A stretch of 64,000 bases of DNA, from assembly GCF_001625215.2 (NCBI RefSeq), contig NC_030381.2, positions 47,304,689 to 47,368,688 on the forward strand, in the 5' to 3' direction. The notes under the pieces were generated by a model. That model did not search any database. It saw only the letters and a program-made list of their open reading frames with translations, and was not told the DNA's origin. The stretch is from Daucus carota subsp. sativus. Taxonomy: Eukaryota > Streptophyta > Magnoliopsida > Apiales > Apiaceae. The position numbers and the translations under genes were made by a program. Of the stretch, positions 35,133-46,960 are shown piece after piece; position 1 is the stretch's first letter; the number at the start of each line of letters is the position of its first letter.

Positions 35133-35862
35133 GTGTGTCAGTTTATATGCAAATCAATATATATTATGTGTGATATGATCCAAGTTTGGATATAGTATTT
35201 GTAATTTGATCCGTGAGTGATTGTAATTCATTCAGTGATGGCTTGATATTTCCCAGTTTGCAATTTCTCTCTATTCGATATTTAGTATCTACAATATTGC
35301 ATCTGATTAGTTGAAACTGTCATTCGTTAGTTTAGGATACAACCAAGACAATTTCATTAGTTAGAACCGGGGAATAGTCCTCTTCTTTAAGCTTTCACTA
35401 AGAACTGCTAGCTTACTCTACAACCTAGACAATTTTGTCCACTGTAATTTTTTCAGAAAGAACTCCATCTTCCTATTAATTGTCCTCTCGTGATCAGCAG
35501 TATGTATCAATATGGATTCAAGCATAAGTATTCATCAAATCTAACAGCCCTTTGCACGCCTCCATCGCCTCAGGAACTTCATCCGTATATTAGGTCAAAA
35601 AATCTTTACAATTTTTTTCCTCTGCAATCACCAATATTCTATATAACATATAAACAAAACATGCAGAACCGAACACCATGGGATAGTCCTCTATTCAAGC
35701 TATAGTCAAGAACATCTGAGCAATTAGACAACCTAAAGAGCTACAAGAACTTGGCATACTCGACATACAAGATAGATTAGACTGTCTTAAACAAAAACTA
35801 CATCATCCCATTAATTATCTTCCTGGCATTTCTGCTGAGTCAGTGATATGACTGATGCCCAA
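35133..35862. other. LecRK1 3' flank with mTERF debris
   Basis: LecRK 3'-UTR-like sequence to about 35340 (gtgattgtaattcattcagtg is shared with the other copies), then two mTERF fragments listed separately, then the 3' flank shared with mTERF gene B. Confidence 0.6.
35366..35733 (-). pseudogene. Two decayed mTERF fragments
   Basis: 35366-35500 matches the gene B segment at about 29650-29790 (SLEKRTIP...LQWTPSRL region). 35528-35733 matches 29467-29710 (the C-terminal KDELPEV...YSLEKRTIP region) and is interrupted by several frame changes. The order shows two independent partial copies, not one gene. Both point left, like genes B and C. Confidence 0.8.
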
Positions 35863-37065
35863 TTAATAATTGATGGCTAGAAATTTAACAGCACCCTTCT
35901 GTTTGAAAGTGTATTCATCAAATTTCAGCTTCCCTTGGTATGCCTCCATTACCTCGGGTAGTTCATCCTTATATACACTTACAAAGTCTCTGACAAATTT
36001 TCTCTCATCTATCGACAAAATTGTTGATAGATTGTAACTCTTACTAGTGCTGCTTATTGAGACTAAAACTTGCAGAACTGAACACCTTGGGATAGTCCTC
36101 TTCTCTAAGCTATAGCATAGAACTTTTGGGTTACATGACAACCTAGATGGTGTCCACTGTAATTTCTTCAGAAAGAACTCCACCTTTTTATTAATATGAT
36201 TCTCCTTATAACACATAATCAGTGGTGCTTTCTTGAACACTTCAAGGACCTCATCATTAGAGAAACCAAAGCTTCTAAGCAACAAACATCTAGATTCCCA
36301 TGTGGAGTCATTGTGAAAAGACAATGCATGGAGAGCATGGATGAAATGTGAAGATGAATAATCAAAGTTCATGCCCTCGACCATCAAAAAGACTTGACAG
36401 AATCTGTCATGTGGATAGCACAAAATTCGGGAATAATGGCTTACAAACTTGAAAATTTGAGAAATGGGAATTCCTTGTCTAAGGAGAAACCGAATATTAG
36501 GCAACATTGCGGCGGTGTTGGTAAAAATAAAAGGACCGCATTTAAGGAGAGCAACTGCATTTGGGCCGCAACCAATAATATCCTTAAGCTGATCAAAAGT
36601 GGGTATTAAATGTTTGTTGAGACTTCTAGCGAGTATTCGCGGGTCTCTGGTGACAGTACGGACCACCATTGCATGAGACATATCCATAGAAAGCAAAAAA
36701 TCGAGCTTTGGCTTTAAGAGCTTTTCGGGTTTTAAGGACTGAAGAATACAGGGTACAACAGAAACGATTCTGGTAATATTAGGCTGGGGGAATCCAAAGT
36801 TTCGGAATAGCTCGAGAACCGAATCGGGTCTGTGATCAGAAGAATCAAAATGAACACATTTAGAAGCACGAATTAGGTGTTTTCCAGATAAGCCACATTT
36901 GTTCTTGAGAAAGGAAATCTTGAATTCTGAAGAATCTATGGTTCTTTTGGGGCTATAGCTACGAAAGATGGGTCGAATTAAACAGTGATTCAAATTGGGG
37001 AGAGTTTGATGTTTGATAATTAGGGTTTGCAAATGAGATTTGAACATACAAACAAGCATCTTCAT
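35863..37065 (-). CDS. mTERF-family protein, gene C (near-identical paralogue of B)
   Basis: A 400-residue frame, MKMLVCMFKSHLQTLI to the stop at 35863. It has the same mTERF module chain and presequence as gene B. Substitutions are scattered (for example R to C in the module 'VSVVPCILQ', I to T in 'VVRTVTRDPRIL') with no stop. A one-base indel close to the end changes the C-terminus from QKGLLKL in B to QKGAVKFLAINY here. The duplicated block reaches past both ends of the gene (about 35735-37145 against 29270-30735). The likely role is an organellar nucleic-acid-binding factor, as for B; whether both copies are expressed cannot be told. Confidence 0.9.
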   Translation of the reverse strand: MKMLVCMFKSHLQTLIIKHQTLPNLNHCLIRPIFRSYSPKRTIDSSEFKISFLKNKCGLSGKHLIRASKCVHFDSSDHRPDSVLELFRNFGFPQPNITRIVSVVPCILQSLKPEKLLKPKLDFLLSMDMSHAMVVRTVTRDPRILARSLNKHLIPTFDQLKDIIGCGPNAVALLKCGPFIFTNTAAMLPNIRFLLRQGIPISQIFKFVSHYSRILCYPHDRFCQVFLMVEGMNFDYSSSHFIHALHALSFHNDSTWESRCLLLRSFGFSNDEVLEVFKKAPLIMCYKENHINKKVEFFLKKLQWTPSRLSCNPKVLCYSLEKRTIPRCSVLQVLVSISSTSKSYNLSTILSIDERKFVRDFVSVYKDELPEVMEAYQGKLKFDEYTFKQKGAVKFLAINY

Positions 37066-39884
37066 AGTAAATATAAACTAAAGAGATGCAATAGAGAGTG
37101 GATTAGGACACAAACAAATGGGAACTTACAGAGGTTGGATTCAGCTCTCCGATAGCATTAGTTCGTGAATCGTGATTGTATTTGTGGGTGCTGTTTGAAC
37201 GGGGCATATTTTTTTTTTTTATTTTGGCTAATTGATTGATTGCCCGCCATTTGTTGGACTTATTTGGGAAACGAATTCATATTTATATAATTTTATAGTA
37301 TATATTTTTGTCATTTAAAATATTATAAAATAATAGATAGATTCCTGAAATATAGATAATCGATTTTTAATCCAACAATGTTTCTCGTATTGATTCTTTA
37401 TATTTTAATACTAATAGTATTTAGTTAGTGTTAAATTTATATGAATATATTAATATTTCTGTTGGAATGACTATATTGAAATGATGATATTCATCATCCC
37501 TAAAAATAACATTCATTTTTACATTTCGATTAATTATTTCAGTTTTGAATTTTTCCAGTAATTTATAAATTTGTTTTTTTTATTAATGTCATTGTGTTTC
37601 GCTCCACTCTTATTATCCCTTATTTGATCGTATTTTTATATTAAATTTTAAAATAAGATAAATATAACTAGGAGCGTAAATGAATCAAACTGTTCGTGAG
37701 CTATTCGAGCACGACTCGTGTAATTAGAATTCGATTCGGTAATAATCGAGTTGAACTCGAGTTATATGAATGTTTTGCTGAGCCGAACTCGAGCTACGAA
37801 TTACTCGGCTTGTAAGGTTCGCGAGTCTTACCGAGACTCTATTATTTTTTTTATTATAAATTATTTTTATAAAAAAAATATAATATTTAATTTATATTTT
37901 ATATATTCAACCGAATCGAACTCGAGTCGAGCTGATCATATTTCGAGTTTCCGGCAATATTTGGTGACTTGATTCGAACTTTCGAGCCAAACTCGATCTA
38001 TCAAACTATTTACGAGCCGAGTTTCGAGCTTGAAATTAAAGACTCGATCGAATTCGAGTTCGAACTCCGAATTTTTTAACACCTCGAGACATGCCAAATA
38101 GTATTTGACTCGGCTCGGCTCGATACACCTGAATACAACTAACTCGGTTTGTATTACTATTGAATTCGAAAATGGCAAATGCCGGAGATGTGAATCGGTC
38201 ATTTGAAGAATGATGGGATGAATTGGCAAAAAAAGTAATTTTGATTCCCAACATGCAAGGATTTCAATTTCTATCGCCTAAAAAGGATTTTTGGAGCAAA
38301 ATTCCTAAAAATTGCCACAATGACATAGATGAGACACAGGTGAGGAGGGATGTGTCTTGGAGAAGCTCCAAGAATCTGGTCTCAATTGATTCTTACACTA
38401 TATTCCATCCGTCCCGCAGATTTTTTAAGTTCACTATTTAAACGCATTTTGATACTCATATAAAGTATAATTTATAATGTTTTTTAGTTTATCTTTTTTG
38501 ACTAAAAATTCAAACGTCAAATTTTTATTCATAAGAAAAAATTAAAAAAGATATTATGAAACTATATTTTATTGAGTTATCAATATACATGCTAAAAAGT
38601 AATGTAAAAATCTGTTGGGACTGAGAAAGCATGTTTCATGAAAGATTAACCGGGGGAATTCTCCTACAAACCATACTATCAGTAGTATCGTCTGGCTGTC
38701 CATGGCGGAGACATAAAATCAGCTCATGTGGGAATGTGAATTAGCTAGATGAGCTAACTGGAGTATATCAGAAGATTCAAATTCTGGAAAGAAAAGAAGG
38801 GAAGTCCGATGGCGCAATCAAGTAGGGGAATGATTTGTGTTACAAAGGTAGAAGAAACCAGGTCTCTGGTGTACATGTTCACCAACCCAGCTCATGTTGG
38901 AAACATTTTAGACAAGACAAAGTCGAAAATCTAATTAATTATCAATATCAATTTCACACTAAACTTATATTTTGATTTTTCAACTATTCCAAACAGTAAC
39001 GGAAAAGAGAATATCCTATCTTATCACACTTTCAATAAAAAAAACAGTATCTTTTCATAGGAAGCCGTTAAGACTTAAGATTGTGAAGGAAGGGCTCACC
39101 CACTCCCTCCCTGTCACTTTTTTATATTTTTTTTCTTACTCGACACGCATTTTAAGACGCATATAGTTTCATAATTTTAAATTTTTTTATAAGAATTTAA
39201 ATACTAAATATTTATTCAGAGAAAAAAATTTCAAAATAACTTATCAAATTATATTTTATGAGAGCATTAAAATACGTCCGAGTCTTGTCTCCAATATAAA
39301 CAATTGATGGGAAGAGGGAGCAGGGTTCTGGAAAAACAGTAATTAACGTGGACGTAACGGTGATCAATGGGCTTGTAGTCAGATACTCTTCTTATCCGAG
39401 CAGGTTTTTTATGTTTATTTTTGACACATATTTAGAGAATATTATAAAATACAATTACGTAATATATTTTTTTAAATATTTTTTTAAATAATAGTTTGAT
39501 GTTTAAATTTTATTTAATAAAATAATATTAAAAAATATTATATAACTATACTTTATAGAAGATTTAACGATGGTTCATTCATCTGACGGTAAACTAGAAA
39601 ACTCCCAATAAAGTTAAAAACACTTCGAGCACAAATAATTGTCTGCAACAGGTTGGCTTTACCCTCTAAGCTAATGACGTCTAGCCGTCTATGGTGATTA
39701 ATATACTAATGACGTCTATGATGATTAATAAAACTCACCCACCCTTGAAATTATCGAATAACTAATAAACGACCAGTAGTCCTGAAGACAACGTTCCACA
39801 GACGTTTTGTGGTAACATACATTCCGATCATTACATCAGATCCAAGATCAGCTACATTACGCATTTTATAAAATCAATTCGAGC
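37066..39884. other. Spacer between mTERF C and LecRK2
   Basis: 37676-38165 is an interspersed repeat rich in TCGAG/CTCGA words (gagctattcgagcacg ... actcggctcggctcgata), a type scattered in many plant genomes; both strands read alike because of short palindromes. 38398-38625 and 39100-39325 carry decayed 'ccatccgtccc' / 'gggaagagggag' MITE-like ends. The last ~300 bp match the upstream region of LecRK1. No gene seen. Confidence 0.5.
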
Positions 39885-42026
39885 ATGGTTCGCAGACATC
39901 TCCTAGCAGGATGCTCTGTTGTCATTACATCTCTGATACTGCTGAGTATGATCCACTTTGCTGCAACTTTAAATTTTAGCTATATTAGCTTCACTCCTGA
40001 TGATCCTGAGATAGAACATGATGGAGATGCCTTCACATCCAGCAGAGACATCCACATTACTAAAAGCTTGAATCGACAATCAGCTCTTTCAAGCATTGGA
40101 CGAGTTACTTATAAACAGCCATTGCATCTATGGGACAAGGCCTCAGGAAACCTTACCGACTTCGCTACCCGTTTCACTTTTGTGATTGATTCGGAGAAGA
40201 GGGCCAAGTATGGTGATGGGATCGCATTCTTTCTGGTCCCGAATGGGACTAAGAACCCGTTAGAGGGTGCAGGAGGTGTAGGATTAGGACTTACGAATGA
40301 TAGCCAGCCTGTGAACGCCTCTGCTAATAATAAATTTGTTGCTGTTGAATTTGATATTTATAGCAACTATTGTGACCCGGAGAATATGAGTGAGCACGCA
40401 GGTGTTGATATCAACTCTATGATATCTGTGGCGGTTGTGCCTTGGGTTAATGGGAGCGATAGTATTAAGAATGGGTGGACTAATGAAGCTCGGATAAGTT
40501 ATGCTTCTAGTTCCAAGAATCTTAGTGTTTCATTCCGTACAGGCTTAGATGGCGATGGTAGTGTTTCACAACAAAGTTTCAACTTTGTGGTTGATCTAAG
40601 AGATCATTTGCCAGATTGGGTCAGTGTTGGCTTTTCAGCTGCAACAGGAAAGTCATTGTCTTACAATAGAATCAGGTCATGGGAATTCAATTCCAGTCTG
40701 GAGTCTGATGAAGATAAAGCAGGTCCAACTCATCCTGTAACAAACGTTCCGAGTCAAAGTGATCCGGCAGCAGAGGGTCCAGCAGAGGGTGTAATATTGT
40801 CTAATAAAAAGAATAAGAAGATGGGTCTGGTGGTTGGATTGGCGGTAGGGGGGTTTGTTCTAGTTTGTGCTGCGGGCATATACCTTATCTTGAAGAAGAA
40901 AAAGAGAGAAGAGATTGAAAATACTATTCAGGTTGAGGATGATTTCATGGATGGTGAATTTGAGAAAGGAATTGGACCCAAAAAGTTTTCATATAGTGCT
41001 CTTGCTATGGCAACAAGTAACTTTGCACAAAATGAAAAACTTGGAGAAGGAGGTTTTGGGGAAGTCTACAAAGGCTTCTTGAGAGAAATGAATTTAGATG
41101 TGGCTGTCAAGAGAGTGTCAAGAAATTCTAGTCAGGGAATAAAGGAGTATGCATCCGAAGTGAGGATCATTAGTCGTCTCAGACATAAAAATTTGGTGCA
41201 GCTCATTGGTTGGTGCCATGAACAGAATAATCTTTTACTTGTTTATGAGTATATGCAAAATGGTAGCCTGGATTCCCATCTTTTCAAGGGGAAGAGCTTG
41301 CTGTCTTGGAGTACAAGGTATAAAATTGCTCAAGGCCTGGCGTCAGTATTGCTTTATCTACATGAAGAATGGGAGCGATATGTGGTGCATAGAGATATTA
41401 AATCAAGCAATGTAATGTTAGATTCGAGTTTTAATACTAAGCTAGGTGATTTCGGATTGGCCAGATTTGTTGATCATGACAAGGGCGCACAAACAACTAT
41501 TGTGGCTGGGACACGAGGCTATATGGCCCCCGAATGTTTCGTCACAGGACAAGCTAGCAGGGAGTCAGACGTTTTCAGCTTCGGAGTTGTAGCATTGGAA
41601 ATAGCATGTGGTCGAAAACCTATTGACCTCATGGTGGTAGAAAATGAGAGAGAATTGGTAAAGTGGGTTTGGGACCTCTATGGAATGGAACAAATTCTTG
41701 AAGCAGCTGACCCAAGACTCTCAGGGGCTTACGACGAGCATCAAATGCAACGGTTGATGATTGTCGGGCTTTGGTGTGCACATCCAGATAGTACCACTAG
41801 GCCTTCCATCAGGCAAGCAATTCATGTTCTTAATTTTGATGCTCCATTGCCTTCACTCCCACGCAGGATGCCTGTGGCAACCTATTCCACGCCTTTAAAC
41901 TTTTCTTCGGTGTCTTCAGAAAGCAAGGCCACTACCCAGACAAGCCAAACTCATTCTTCAGCCTATAGTAACGGTACTGATTCTTCAGTGTCTGCATCTG
42001 CAGCACTTCTAAACAATACTATATAA
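39885..42026 (+). CDS. L-type lectin-domain receptor kinase, LecRK2
   Basis: A single exon of 713 residues with the same architecture as LecRK1: signal peptide ending near HFAA, lectin domain, stalk, membrane segment (GLAVGGFVLVCAAGIYLIL), short basic run KKKKR and RD kinase (GEGGFGEVYKG, VAVKRV, HRDIKSSN, DFGLARF, MAPECF). The lectin metal site is kept (VEFDIYSNYCDP, EHAGVD), but the loop after the DP is the shortest of the five, and a cysteine replaces the usual tryptophan before D. The segment after YGDG also differs strongly from LecRK1 (SEKRAK upstream; TKNPLEGAGGVG downstream). The leader around the ATG (ttataaaatcaattcgagcATGG) and the preceding ~200 bp match LecRK1, not LecRK3-5. It looks intact. 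Confidence 0.95.
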   Translation: MVRRHLLAGCSVVITSLILLSMIHFAATLNFSYISFTPDDPEIEHDGDAFTSSRDIHITKSLNRQSALSSIGRVTYKQPLHLWDKASGNLTDFATRFTFVIDSEKRAKYGDGIAFFLVPNGTKNPLEGAGGVGLGLTNDSQPVNASANNKFVAVEFDIYSNYCDPENMSEHAGVDINSMISVAVVPWVNGSDSIKNGWTNEARISYASSSKNLSVSFRTGLDGDGSVSQQSFNFVVDLRDHLPDWVSVGFSAATGKSLSYNRIRSWEFNSSLESDEDKAGPTHPVTNVPSQSDPAAEGPAEGVILSNKKNKKMGLVVGLAVGGFVLVCAAGIYLILKKKKREEIENTIQVEDDFMDGEFEKGIGPKKFSYSALAMATSNFAQNEKLGEGGFGEVYKGFLREMNLDVAVKRVSRNSSQGIKEYASEVRIISRLRHKNLVQLIGWCHEQNNLLLVYEYMQNGSLDSHLFKGKSLLSWSTRYKIAQGLASVLLYLHEEWERYVVHRDIKSSNVMLDSSFNTKLGDFGLARFVDHDKGAQTTIVAGTRGYMAPECFVTGQASRESDVFSFGVVALEIACGRKPIDLMVVENERELVKWVWDLYGMEQILEAADPRLSGAYDEHQMQRLMIVGLWCAHPDSTTRPSIRQAIHVLNFDAPLPSLPRRMPVATYSTPLNFSSVSSESKATTQTSQTHSSAYSNGTDSSVSASAALLNNTI

Positions 42027-43259
42027 GTGTGATAATTAACATGTAAAATAAAAAAAAAATATTTCCAATTTATATATGAGTAAATAAGAGTGATTATGTT
42101 TACAGCATTCACTTCTGATTTGATTCATTCTGTAATTGCTTGACATATTCGAATTTTCAATCTTCTTCACTAATTGTCTTTCATAGTTATCACATCAGTT
42201 AACATTTCTAATTTGGGCACTTGGCTTCAATTAGTAGTGGTCCTGCTCAGTGCTTCTAAATTCAAATGCTGATTAATTCTCTGAAAGTAGTTCAACTAGA
42301 GGTTTATAGTAAACTCTGTGGATTACTTTAATCTGTACCATACTAATATTCCTTCCGCCGGCAAGATATTGGGATAAATTTTATTGCACAAGTCACTGTC
42401 TACAGTCTTTAAGCATTACCTGTCTGCAATGATCAAGACAAGTCTATATCGTCAACTATCTTTTTTCAATAAATTTCAAAGTATGTCCGATATGAGCTGA
42501 ATGATTCAACTAAGATTTTGTTTGAAACATAACCCCAAGACCAATTTGAAAGATATGAAACTGACTTGCAACAGCAGAGCCTGAAGCACCAAGGAAGAAC
42601 TGAAGTATAGCTTGTTACTAACATCCATAAGGCCAACTGCTGATGCTCAAGGGTGAGTGTGAGGGTGGTTTGTGCCAGCAGAAAGCCAGCATTTGGAACA
42701 CTGACCAGTGATTAAAATATTTCCGACTCCAAATTTTCTGGTAATTATCAAATTGTTTCTTTTGTTCAAGTTCAAAAATCTAATTAAATTTAAATACAAA
42801 AAGAGAATATAAATATACAGTAATAATTCTAAAGTTTAGATTTTTAACTTGAGGAAAGTGTCCAAATATTTTAGGAAGCTACTGAGTACATAATATAATA
42901 TAAATTAATATATAAAAATAAATTCTTCAAATTACGGTCTCCTAACATTTTGATTACAAAAAAACCTCCACATACTTAGAAGCATCATGCCCTTTTAACT
43001 TATACTCCTTAGAAAGTAGTTTGAACACGACAAAGAGAAAATTAAAAAATAAAAGTAGTTTGAAAATTCACTTAATGCACAATTCAATAAGCTATATAAA
43101 GTTAAAAGTAAATTACCAAGAAAAATAATTTCCTCCTTAAAATTATTATTATAAAAGTTAAGGTTTCTAGTACATGGGCCTATTTGACGTATTGAATGGT
43201 TAATAAAGTTTGAAAGACTTGGATAACTGGAAGATAAATTTGCATCCAAATTTCACAAG
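42027..43259. other. Spacer between LecRK2 and LecRK3
   Basis: The 3' part of LecRK2 shares a block with the LecRK3 3' flank (about 42385-42500 against 45605-45720). From about 42740 on, sequence is shared with the upstream regions of LecRK4 and LecRK5 and is the type-2 LecRK promoter. The stretch 42540-42720 is unassigned. Confidence 0.6.
43093..43100 (+). promoter_or_regulatory. Candidate TATA box of LecRK3
   Basis: tatataaa in the conserved context caataagctatataaagtt, about 160 bp before the start codon. The same word in the same context precedes LecRK4. A TGACGT word lies about 90 bp further downstream. Confidence 0.55.
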
Positions 43260-45394
43260 ATGAATTCAAGCATGGTTTGCAGCCATCTCATGCCAGGAAG
43301 CTCTGCTATCTCCTCTATTGTCATTAGATCTCTGATATTTCTAAGTACGATTCAGATGGCAGCAACCTTACATTTTAAGTTTACCAACTTCAACCATACC
43401 AATGATGATCAAATAAAATACGAGAGAGATGCCTTTCCGGCCAACAATGTCATCCACCTCACTAATGCGGTGATTGGTCAATCAGCTGAGTCAAGTATCG
43501 GCCGAGTTACTTATAGACAGCCTTTGCATCTATGGGACAAGGCCTCAAGAAACCTTACTGGCTTCACTACCCGTTTCACTTTTGTGATTGATTCCAGAAA
43601 TGATACAGCGTATGGCGATGGGATGGCGTTCTTTCTAGTTCCAAATGGTACCGAGGTCCCGGCACTTGCAACATCTGGGGGAACATTTGGACTCACAAAT
43701 GATAGTCAGCCTACCAACACCACCGCCAATAAATTTGTCGCTGTTGAATTTGACGTGTTTGAGAACTCTTGGGACCCTGACATTGACGAGCCGGAGGACC
43801 CTCTTTTTGGCCGTTCTCCTGATGTGAAAATTGAGCATGTAGGTGTTGATATCAACTCTGTGAGATCCAACAAAACTGTGCTTTGGGATTATGGGAGGTC
43901 TAGTGTTGAGAATGGATGGACCAATGAAGCTCAGATAAGTTATGCTTCTAGTTCAAAAAATCTTAGTGTTTCATTCCGTACAAATATAACTGGCAATTTC
44001 TACTTTGTGGTTGATCTACGAGACCATTTGCCAGATTGGGTCAGTGTTGGCTTTTCAGCTTCAACAGGAGCCGCAATTTCTTACAATACAATCAATTCAT
44101 GGGAATTCAGTTCTACTCTGGAGTCCCATGCAGAAGCTCCGAGTCCAAGTCATCGTGGTCCAGTACCACAGGTTCCAAAACATATTAAAACAAATAATAA
44201 AAGGATGGGTCTAGTGATTGGATTGGCGGTAGGGGGGTTTGTTCTTGTTTGTGCTGCGGGTATATACATTATATTGAAGAAGAAGAAGAAAGAAAGAGCA
44301 GAAAATGAAAATACCAATTGTTTTGAGGATGATTTCATGGATGATGACTTTGAGAAAGGAACTGGACCTAAAAAGTTCTCGTATAATGCTCTTGCTATGG
44401 CAACAAGTAACTTTGCACCACATGGAAAACTTGGAGAAGGAGGATTTGGGGAAGTTTACAAAGGCTACTTGAGTGAACTGAATTTGGATGTGGCTGTCAA
44501 GAGAGTATCAAGAAATTCTAGACAAGGAATAAAGGAGTATGCATCCGAAGTGAGGATCATTAGTCGTCTCAGACATAAAAATTTGGTGCAGCTCATTGGT
44601 TGGTGCCATGAACGGAATAATCTTTTACTTGTCTATGAGTATATGCAAAATGGTAGCCTGGATTCCCATCTTTTCAAGGGGAAGAGCTTGCTGTCTTGGA
44701 GTACAAGGTATAAAATGCGTCAGTATTGCTTTATCTACACGAAGAATGGGAGCAATGTGTGGTGCATAGAGACATTAAATCAAGCAATGTCATGTTAGAT
44801 TCAAGTTTCAACACTAAGCTAGGTGATTTCGGACTGGCCAGATTTGTTGATCATGAAAGGGGTGCACAAACAACTATGGTGGCCGGGACACGAGGCTACA
44901 TGGCCCCCGAATGTTTTTTCACAGGCCAAGCTAGCAGGATGTCGGATGTTTTCAGCTTCGGAGTTGTAGCATTAGAAATAGCATGTGGTCGAAAACCTAT
45001 TGACCTCAAGCTAGAAGAAAGTCGGGTAGAATTAGTAAAGTGGGTTTGGGAGCTTCATGGAAGGGAACAAATTCTTGAAGCAGCAGACCCAAAACTCTCC
45101 GGGGATTACGACGAGAGTCAAATGAAACGGTTGATGATGGTCGGGCTCTGGTGTGCACATCCAGATTGGCCAATTAGGCCTTCCATTAAGGAGGCGATTC
45201 AAGTTCTTAATTTTGATGCTCCATTGCCTGTTCTCCCGCCCCAGATGCCAGTGGCAACCTATTCCATACCATCAAATTTGTCTTTAGAAGACAAGGCCAC
45301 AACCCAGAGAAGCCAAACTCATTCTTCAGGCTCTAGTAACGGAACTGATTCATCAGTGTCCGCAACTGCAGCACGTCTAAATAATACTAGATAA
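43260..45394 (+). pseudogene. L-type lectin receptor kinase LecRK3, frameshifted by a 13-bp deletion
   Basis: The frame opens at 43260 (MNSSMVCSH) with signal peptide, a complete lectin domain (metal site kept; longest loop of the cluster, DPDIDEPEDPLFGRSPDVKIEH), stalk, membrane segment and the kinase N-lobe (GEGGFGEVYKG, VAVKRV). At about 44717 the sequence lacks 13 bp that LecRK1, 2, 4 and 5 have after 'aggtataaaat'. The frame shifts, about 27 unrelated residues follow, and it stops at 44798. The rest of the kinase (HRDIKSSN, DFGLARF, MAPEC) continues in another frame to 45394, without further breaks. The 512-residue product would lack the catalytic loop. This is probably a young pseudogene; a kinase-dead receptor that still binds ligand is the alternative. 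Confidence 0.92.
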
Positions 45395-45441
45395 CCATGT
45401 TGTTTAATATGCAGCTGAATACATTTTTTTGAAGATAAGCG

Positions 45442-45600
45442 TGTCGGTTGATATGCAACTCAATATTTATTATGTGTGATTTTATAATTTGATTCAGTTT
45501 GATTGTAATTCTGAGGATTAACATGTCGGTTGATATGCAACTCAATACTTACTATGTGTGATTTTGTAATTTGATTTTAGTTTCATTGTAACTCATTCAG
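45442..45600 (+). repeat. Twofold tandem duplication in the LecRK3 3' flank
   Basis: Two ~82-bp units, each with 'tgtcggttgatatgcaactc', 'atgtgtgattt', 'aatttgatt' and 'gtaa(t/c)tc'. LecRK4 and LecRK5 have a single unit at the same place. Confidence 0.75.
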
Positions 45601-46960
45601 TGATTTGCAAAGTCATGGTCTACGGTCATTAGCATTACCTCTCGGCAATGATCAATAGAAGTCTACGTCGACTATCCTTTTTTATAAATTTCAAATAATG
45701 TTCGATATGAGCTATCAAACGTTAGTTTTAGTCATAAAAGAGTGTATCATGAATTACAAGTAAACAATCATTTACTTTTAGATCTAGAACCATAAAGTAG
45801 GAGCGTTTGGCAAATAAAATTAAGTCCTTATTAAAGATTTGTTTCTTTTAAAATGCTTATTTTATAAATTTTTTAAATATAAATATTAGGTAGGTGTTGC
45901 ATATTCATTATGCGACAAAAAAAAAGGACTAATTTCAGGAAAAAAATTAAGCTATTATTTCAGAAAAATGAGTGTAGTCAAAGGAGAACACGGTAACCCA
46001 CTCTTTTTCTTTTCCATTTTCTGTTTTGTTTTACCCACGGCTGTAAATTGATTATGGTGAAACTGGATTAAAAATACAATCCGAGTTCGAATCGAATATG
46101 AACAATCGATCATATTTTGGGTATTTGGGTAGGATAATATTAGAAAAAATTATATGTGATCTAATTTGATCAGCAGTATAAGATTGCTCATATCCGGCAT
46201 CATATATTATCCAGGCTTAATTTTTCCAACAGATTTCGATCGTTTTCAAAACGGATATGAGACATGTATCATATTTTCGAGCCGGATAGCCGAGATACCG
46301 AATAGTCTGTATCGACTAACATCGCTAGTTTTATCCTGTTAACGTTCTTTTTTTACTGAACACAATTTTACAAAATATAATAATTTTAAATTAAAACTTA
46401 CAATTATATGTAGGTATATATAATTAAGTAAATATATATATGAAGATAATAAGTATTATCACAGTAAATAAATCATATTTTGTGAGATTTACACTTAAAT
46501 AAGATATTAAAATTTTATAAAATGATGAATATTACTTACATATGTAATAAATTAAAAATATAATTTGCATATTAGTTCCAATCGAATATGAACCATCGAT
46601 CATATTCGGATATTTGGGTAGGATCATATTAGAAAAAATTTTATGTGCCCAGGATTGCTCATATTCGGGATCATATATCATTTAATTATATTATTATAGA
46701 CTTGTTAAATAAGATATATAAATTTATGTAAATAATTTTTGCAGCCTAAACATATGTATAACTTATAATTAAAAAATATTAAATTTGTTACATTATTATC
46801 AAATTTTGTTACTGGCAAGAAACCTCCAGGAAGTGTGGTGTGTAGGTACTTCTTTGTGTTTCATTACTTTATCAAATGGGCAAGTCAGAATAATCAGAAA
46901 AAGTTTAATCCGCAGGACCACTGCTTCCACTATAAATTTATAATCATTATAGTTGTTTTC

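Noticed and set aside
37676-38165. TCGAG-rich segment as a possible tRNA or regulatory cluster (gttcgaac-type words)
   Set aside because: The words recur many times on both strands without cloverleaf geometry; it fits an interspersed plant repeat.
40800-40910. Possible intron at the LecRK stalk/membrane junction
   Set aside because: The frame is open through the region in all copies, and length differences are multiples of three. Class IX-type LecRK genes are intronless.
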